This document shows, piece by piece, positions 57,855-64,000 of a DNA stretch of 64,000 nucleotides (the stretch's first letter is position 1; every line of letters begins with the position of its first letter). The translations under genes and the position numbers were made by a program. The notes beneath the pieces were generated by a model, which saw nothing but the letters and a program-made list of their open reading frames with translations, was not told where the DNA came from and made no database searches. Source of the stretch: Ophthalmolycus amberensis (taxonomy: Eukaryota; Chordata; Actinopteri; Perciformes; Zoarcidae); assembly GCA_024529925.1 (NCBI GenBank), contig JAFEUB010001556.1:62001-126000 (forward strand), read 5' to 3'.

Positions 57855-59586
57855 ACTGTCTGGAGCCTCGGTTTGAGAACGGAACACCAGCCACTTAAGG
57901 TGAATGAGACTCAACGAGGGGGGGGAGGGAGGAAACCATCCCTGCAATGCTAGACATTCAGGGAGTTACTTGAAAGGGCTCGGGGTTAATTTATGTTCAT
58001 GAGTAGGAGAACGCGGGAGAAGAGTGAGAACTTGAAGGCTATGAAGCCGTGAATCCTGAAGAGGAATAACGAAGCAAAACTGCACTGACGTAAAGGAACT
58101 GAACTTAATCCCCTCCCTCCACTTTGTTGGGAGCGAGGGGTGACATGAAGACCACGACTGATTGTTAAAATCTATTATGCATTTGGATGTCTCATCTGGC
58201 CTCGATGTTGAAATGATGTCGTTTTCTTCCACACAATCAAAACCTCCTGTCATCACGTCCGTCATGTTTCTCATTATCTCGACGCTGTGAAGCAGAAGCT
58301 TTCCCACAGACTGAAGGCTACACTGGTTGGGTTGTGGATCTCACGATTCCTGCAGTGGGCGGGTGGTTCACCCCCCCCCCGAAAAGACAGCTCATTGAAA
58401 CTCTGGGATATTTCCATAACGAGCCACTGGTTATTTATGTTCACAGAATGACTTTTTACCTCCTTACGTACTGGATGATTATTTTTAGTAATAATGCATG
58501 AAAATAGGATTTTAAATAATGGGTACAACTACACCTTATATATTTATTTATTGACTTACTTTGGCATGGAAGACTTCAACAGCTGTGTTGGATCACCAGC
58601 ACTACTGCTGTGAGGGGATTTGCTTATTGTGCTTAAATACCAGCTGTGATCTGGATGATTAAAGCTGTTTTGTGTTGCCTTTTAATTTATTTTGAAAGCA
58701 ATATTTATTGGGGAAGATATTTATCATATTTTGCTCTTGACAATTTCCCTTTGTGTGTATTTTCAATGTATTTTTTTTGTCAATTCAACCGTTATCCTTA
58801 GCAGATAAAGTAGCGCCATGTTAGAAAGCCACCGGAGCATCACGTCGTACTCCCAACCATCTACTTTGTCTTCTTTAGTTTTTTCCTCGTGTGGAAAGTT
58901 CTCCACAGTCGTCATTCGTTATCTACGTTTGCTTTGCAATAAAAAGTCTGTCACTCCTCACGTTTTATATTTGAATTTTGTATTGATTTGTCCAATTTCC
59001 TTTTTCTCTTCACATAAAGAGAACGGAAAAACATTTGCGCTTGTTGAAAATGATTTTCTACAGTTTAATGATGCATCATAAATCATAGGACAAGAAGGAA
59101 ATCAGTGACGGGGAGAAACTCCTGAAGGATTTTACACAGAGTCTGTTTGCAGGTCTTTTGGAGCACTACTCCCCACGTGGAAATAGCTTGTGTGAAGTAT
59201 TTTAGCTAATTGGTGTAATACTAATATATAAATACTCATGGATTCACTGTATTGAAACCCACAGCAGTGATTAAAACAATCCTTATAATGTAAGATAGGA
59301 GATAAATCCTCATTCTTGTATATCCAGATGGTTGCTGGAAGGTTTCATCTGGTTCCTCCCAGTTTACAATAAAATCCTCCAAACATCTCAAGTTCCCTCC
59401 GTAGCTTTCACAGCACTAATTACATGTGCTAAATGTGTTGCATCCCAGTTTCATGTTGTCACTCATGCACGCTGTAGTGCTCCAGCGAGGCGTGAAACCG
59501 AGCTTTTGACTGTGGATTTTGAGGTTCATCCTATTTCAGTGTTCCACTCCAGTTAATGGGGTTGAGGCCCAGCAGCTCTCGCTCCT
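57855..59586. other. creld1 3' UTR and convergent intergenic region
   Basis: The creld1 3' UTR runs through several AT-rich stretches to AATAAA at 58,939-58,944. The rest, up to the end of the minus-strand gene at 59,587, shows no coding signal. creld1 and that gene are convergent. Confidence 0.55.
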
Positions 59587-60696
59587 TCAGGGTCTCCTGG
59601 GAGCGCAGTTAGTGCTCTGTCCCTCCAGCTCTGCTCCATCAGCTGCAAAACACACAGGAGAAGAACCTCAACCACTCCCTCCTGTAACCTGAGAGCATCC
59701 AGTTAAAACCGCATTACATGGACCCCATTGTGAGGGAGATGAACACACAAGCGGTTGATAATGTGGGACTTCACCCTCTTGTTCCTCGTCCCTGTAAGCC
59801 GTCATTGCTTTGCTGTGTTGGATCCTCAGCTCTCTCTCACCGGACAGGGCGAGGCGGTCCACTTCCCGCAGATACTCTGCTTCCTTCACGTTGCCGGCCA
59901 GCTGCAGCGTCAGTGCTACATGTTTCTCTTCCATCTGCCTCTTTAACTGCTCACGCGTCTCCTTCCTTGCAGGAAAGAGTTTTCTTTGTCACCAATGAAC
60001 GTTAAGTGATGCAGTGTGTAATGCAATCCCCCATTCAGGTGAAGTGTTTATTGCTTTACCTGTACTCCTCTCTCTCACTGCTGGTTCCATAAAAAGGTTT
60101 TCTCCACACTTGATGATACCTGACACAGAAGTTAGGGACTTCAATCACAGCTCACCTGAAGTGAAGATGGCATCAGTGACCTCTAAGTTAGTGAGATATC
60201 CGTCAGATGGGCCTCACCTGTGGTACTCTCCTCTGCATGAGTATTGACCTCTGGTGGTTGTGGTGGTGAACAGCTGGCGTCTCCAGACTGACGGTGCGTT
60301 TATCGACCAACGGTGGATGCAAAGGGTTCAGTCTTGGGATACTCTAGAGAGCAGATTCATGGGAGTATTTTTTGTTGTTTTACCTCAAATAAACAATCGT
60401 CCTCATTACACAATAGGACAGTCAGACAATGGATGAAGTGTCAATGACTCTGCTTACCCGACAGGCTCGTCCACAGCCGAGCAGAGTCCGAGATGCTGGG
60501 AAATGTCACGGGGGTGACCGCCAGGCTGCGACTCTGCCGGACAGGAAGTGTGTTGTGAGGAATCCACACTGGTGTGGAAGCTATGGAGATGGCTGCTGTG
60601 GTGATGGAGATTGAGATGAATCACAGCGCATGTTTAAGATACTAGTCACTCTAAAAAAAAGACCCAAAAAGGAGGTGTTTTCTTACGTAGTCTCAT
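59587..60696 (-). CDS. Unidentified short spliced gene, coiled-coil C-terminus
   Basis: I do not recognise this gene. Minus-strand segments with good splice signals, in transcription order: possible start 60696-60687, then 60533-60458, 60287-60218, 60180-60156, 60119-60079, 59965-59841 and 59642-59587 (stop). Through the first four, phase is continuous and gives ETPAVHHHNHQRSIL and VTDAIFTS. The 59,965 exon reads ETREQLKRQMEEKHVAL, KEAEYLREVDRLALS, a charged helix that strongly suggests coding. Linking 60,119-60,079 to it needs either a different acceptor (59,961) or one base fewer in the five-A run at 60,091-60,095. The product would be about 130 residues. It lies about 450 bases downstream of mbd4 on the same strand. 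In human EFCAB12 neighbours MBD4, but I have no sequence support for that identity. A decayed gene is possible. Confidence 0.42.
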
Positions 60697-61007
60697 TTTG
60701 AAGTTCAAGCCGTTTTTTTCCGTTCGTCTCGGTGGAATGAAACTTTCCAAAGTGTCAAATCCTGAACGATTTAATTATCTCCTTAAAGTTGCAATTAAGA
60801 TTTCTAGTCAATCACCGAATGTAAATATAGCAAATGACTGTGCCGGCACTAGTTAGACATTAACCTGTGACATGCCTGTGCGTTCACTGAGTGTTTTGCG
60901 GTGGCAACAGTTGCCTTGGGAATCAGGTTATATACACGTGTAAAGACATGAGACGAGATGAATCATCCACTCATGAATCATTTCAACTTTTAAACCACTT
61001 AAAATAT

Positions 61008-61013
61008 TTTATT
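61008..61013 (-). terminator. mbd4: mbd4 polyadenylation signal
   Basis: AATAAA reads on the minus strand 133 bases after the mbd4 stop codon, before the start of the next minus-strand gene. Confidence 0.55.
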
Positions 61014-61145
61014 TCACATTACACATAAAAACAGTTTAGAAGGAAGAATATTACTGCATAATTCTAAAGGGATTCAGGTTTGACGTATCAAGTTCATCAT
61101 AATACTAAAGTAACGTGTATTTATGTGATCCTCATGCTTTGTGTT

Positions 61146-64000
61146 TCAGATTCCAAGTGTTTCGTGGTTCTCCCACAGCCAGGCGTGGTATTTGTTCAAC
61201 ATGTGGTCTTCGGGTTTCACCTTTGACGTAAAAAAATATATATAAAAAAGCATTAAAATATGGTGTGATATGGTATTCATGGACATTACAAAACTAATGC
61301 AATCCAAAACAGACTCGCCTCTCTCCACTCTCCCACGCAGAAGATCCTGTAGGAGTCGTTGCCGTACTTCCCGATACCGTACAGCTCGATGGGGTAACGC
61401 CACTCTTTACTGAGATACTCATCTACACAGGAGAGAAAAAGGGGATTGTGAGGTTTTTCTGGCTGATCATATCGCTTCATATATTACGTCACGTGTTAAA
61501 GACGAGCACGTTCACCTGAGAAGCGTACGAGTGTTTTGGCCCTCAGCTCATACAGGCCGAGTGGCTTCATTAGGTCAGAGAGGGGCTTCCAGTCGGCCTC
61601 GCGGGTCACCTCTGCAGACGGGTAACGCTCAAAGAACTGCCACAGCACCGGGATGGCCATCTTGCCTGCATTGTTGAAAATGCCAGACTTGAGTGCCCTT
61701 TGGTACAACACTGTTGCAACGCAAAGTGTGTATGTATGGATCTTACTTACCGCTGGTCTTGTTCAGGAAGATGGTGGCCACCAGGAGCCTCCAGGCGTCG
61801 TGGAAAAGGGTTTCCTGTACGAGGTTGTAGGGCGAGCGGGGCGGCGTCCACTTCCTTAAGGCCTTCCTCCTGGGTGGGCTCAGGCCTGTGTACAGACGGT
61901 GGACATGTCTCCTTAATGTTTAAGGTATGCTTTATGTCTCACATACACACGAGCGTTCGCTTTGCTTCTTGTTTTAAAAAGAGACATTTTAAACGTTACC
62001 GTCTCTGCAGAGTTTCCTGCTGAAATAAGGGCTTGTTTTCCGTTTGTCTTCCACGCTCTTGGACTCTAGGCAGACAGGAAACAGTATAATTTAAAAAACA
62101 CACATATCGTCATCAAGGAGATCACATGATCACACCAGTGGCAGGTAGACCCGCCCCTCCCCCCTCAGGTGCAATCACTTCACCTTAATGAGAAGCTGTA
62201 GATGCTGCTTTGCTATCTTTCTGCTTTTGACTGCAGACATGTTGTTTGTCCTGTAAGTGAATTTCCTTATGTAATATTTGATTTACTTTTTTTTGCATAT
62301 CATTTCTGCTGAGATGTTTGATTTAATGTTTTTAATATTACTGTCTCTTTCCAGACCGAAATCTATAAATAAATGAGAATAAAATAAAACTGCTCTGCGA
62401 GTCTCTCACACACACTGAGCCTCGATTTAGAATCTAATTTTAAAAATGTATTATTTGAACAAAAAAAGAAACACCGCCACAGAGCAGAATTATAAATGAG
62501 GAAATTAAAATATTTATGTGCATGAACCCAAACACCTTACAAATAAAGTAGAGATGAATGTTAAGTGCCTCGGTTGGTGAATATTTAGGATACTTGGTAA
62601 TTCAACTGTAAAGTGATGAGATCCAGACAACATTTTTTGGTCTGAAGTTAGGCAACTATTAGAACATGGGAACTAAAATGGAGCAAATCAGATATATCCA
62701 GCAATAATATACATTTCTTCTTGCCTCCCTCTTTATCGAACATATCTCCGCCCCCCTTTTCTTTAATTAGGTTCTTTGTGTGACTTTGGTTTCTTTGAAT
62801 TTTCATTTATTCATGACTGGGAGTGACAAAGAAACCTGAAGGCAGCTGGGTAAAGAAAAACTGACATGTTAAAATGTGAAATTGTAGTGATTGTGCTGCA
62901 CTCTATGAGATCATTCAATGAAAGTAAGTTTTAAGAAAATAGAGTAGATCCAGAGAAAAGTGGAGACCATGCTTACTATTCTGGGAATCCCTCACTGGCG
63001 TGCAGCTCCCACCAGCTCCCTCCTCCTCCTCCTCCTCCTCCTCCTCTTCCTCCTCCTGATGACTGTTGCCGTCGGCCTCCGGGTTAGAATTAGTCTCGTT
63101 GTCGCCTTTGCTGTGAACCTGCGTCTCCTCTCCGCCTCGCTCATCCTCGCCCTCGTTCTCGCTCTCAGTGGCAGGTTCAATGTTCAGCGTCGGGACAGGA
63201 GGCCTCGAGTCGGCCTCCTCGTCCTCGTCAGCGACTGCAGTGTTTTGTTGGTCACTGGAAGGAGCCAGTCTGAGCAGCTTCTCCCTCAGCTGACCCGCCC
63301 TCTGAGGAGTCTCCCGCAGTCTGACATCATCCTCTGTAGCTGAAGGTGCAGCTTGTGTGCAACTCTTTGCTTCTCCGTCTTTAGCATCACTTCCGAGACA
63401 GGAAGAGGCTCTCTTAGAGTTATTTGGAGGTGAATCCTCTGTTGTCTCCTGCTGTCCATCTGCGCGTCTTTTCTTTCTTCTCCTGCGCTTCCCTTTGGAG
63501 GCGAGTACCTGCGAAGGGCTGACGACGTCGTCCTTGGATGCTGTGAAGTCAAAGAGCTTTATGTCTAAGCTCCCTTCTCCATCTTTTAGGAGGAAAGCAT
63601 GCAGGGATGCTCTGGAGCGGAACCTCTGGCCTCGGGGACTTTGCACAACCGAGAGAGAAACAAAATCAATCAGACACTGAATCTGCAAAAGCACTTAGTC
63701 ATGATGGAAGGTATGATTACAAGACAACAATGAGTCACCTTGTAATGTAGATGTCCATTTTGCCCGCTGTCTTGCCTGCTTTCCGCTGCCGAACCTCTCT
63801 GATCCAGCCGAGGGGCAATGAGGAAGCACGCCACGAGTCGTCATCCTCACATTTGTGACTTTGGTTGTTTGTGTCGCTGGTTTCCAGCCTGACATCGCAG
63901 CTAGTGTGCATTTTGAGAAGTGTGCTGTTGAAGCTGACTGCCTTCAAATCATCATCCAGAAGCTGACTTTTGCCTCCCACATCAGCAGCTATTCCTGGTT
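61146..64000 (-). CDS. mbd4: Methyl-CpG-binding domain protein 4, DNA glycosylase (5' partial)
   Basis: MBD4 removes T or U mispaired with G at methylated CpG sites in the nucleus. Minus-strand exons in order: 64000-63739 (runs off the window), 63638-62977, 62065-62000, 61885-61751, 61665-61516, 61422-61319 and 61220-61146 (stop). All junctions agree in phase. The methyl-CpG-binding domain spans the first two exons (GWIREVRQRKAGKTAGKMDI, then SPRGQRFRSRASL, LFDFTASK). A poorly conserved linker follows, with a basic GKRRRRKKRR patch and a poly-Glu run (about 63,020-63,055). The C-terminal HhH-GPD glycosylase domain has LSPPRRKALRKWTPPRSPYN, TIFLNKTSGKMA, the helix-hairpin-helix IELYGIGKYGNDSYRIF with the catalytic Asp (NDS), and HAWLWENHE. 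The linker is much shorter than in human. The intron after 61,319 has a GC donor. The start codon is outside the window. Confidence 0.95.

Noticed and set aside
60890..60935. GGCAACAGTTGCC motif near the unnamed gene as an RFX X-box suggesting a cilia gene
   Set aside because: The half-sites are in the everted order, not GTTRCC followed by GGYAAC, so it does not fit the RFX consensus.
1..64000. CRISPR arrays, bacterial operons, phage or toxin-antitoxin systems
   Set aside because: All repeats are microsatellites, minisatellites or transposons, and every supported gene is spliced and vertebrate.
1..64000. tRNA or rRNA genes
   Set aside because: I saw no cloverleaf A-box/B-box pair or rRNA-like conserved stretch on either strand. 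A tRNA-finding program could settle this.

Overview
This window is nuclear DNA from a ray-finned fish, most likely a percomorph teleost. The evidence is compact spliced genes with GT-AG introns, teleost-style protein orthologues, long (GT)n and (CA)n microsatellites, and several dispersed repeats that I recognise as typical of teleost genomes. It contains no prokaryotic, phage or CRISPR features. All exon boundaries were read by eye from splice signals and reading-phase bookkeeping. Gene names come from recalled family sequences, not from a search.

Layout, + strand unless stated. (1) 1-17,284: the 3' two-thirds of wnk2, a WNK kinase, entered after its kinase domain, with a long 3' UTR to about 19.6 kb. 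Its last intron holds a roughly 5 kb L2/CR1-type LINE in antisense (about 11,774-16,890). (2) 21,565-31,469: a complete brpf1 chromatin reader gene with a probable upstream non-coding exon ending at 20,292. (3) 34,524-40,977: il17re. (4) 43,635-51,617: il17rc. These are tandem IL-17 receptor genes, each with a SEFIR domain in its last exon. (5) 55,036-57,854: creld1, complete at 406 residues. (6) 59,587-60,696, minus strand: a short spliced gene I cannot name. (7) 61,146-64,000, minus strand: mbd4, a DNA glycosylase gene whose 5' end lies beyond the window.

BRPF1, IL17RE, IL17RC and CRELD1 also lie close together on human chromosome 3p25, so this is a conserved vertebrate block. The genes do not form one pathway. 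IL17RE and IL17RC are the functional pair (IL-17C and IL-17A/F reception through SEFIR adaptors). BRPF1 and MBD4 act on chromatin and methylated DNA, WNK2 controls ion transport and signalling, and CRELD1 is an ER/membrane EGF-repeat protein.

Most of the unusual content is small-scale. It includes a single-base frame break in a hypervariable Arg-Glu/Asp repeat of brpf1, two GC-AG introns whose use is required by reading phase, a hAT-like element with an 8-bp target duplication, a terminal-inverted-repeat element carrying its own 55-bp minisatellite, a degenerate 40-bp tandem array, two perfect inverted repeats, and the unnamed minus-strand gene. I found no convincing new biological system.
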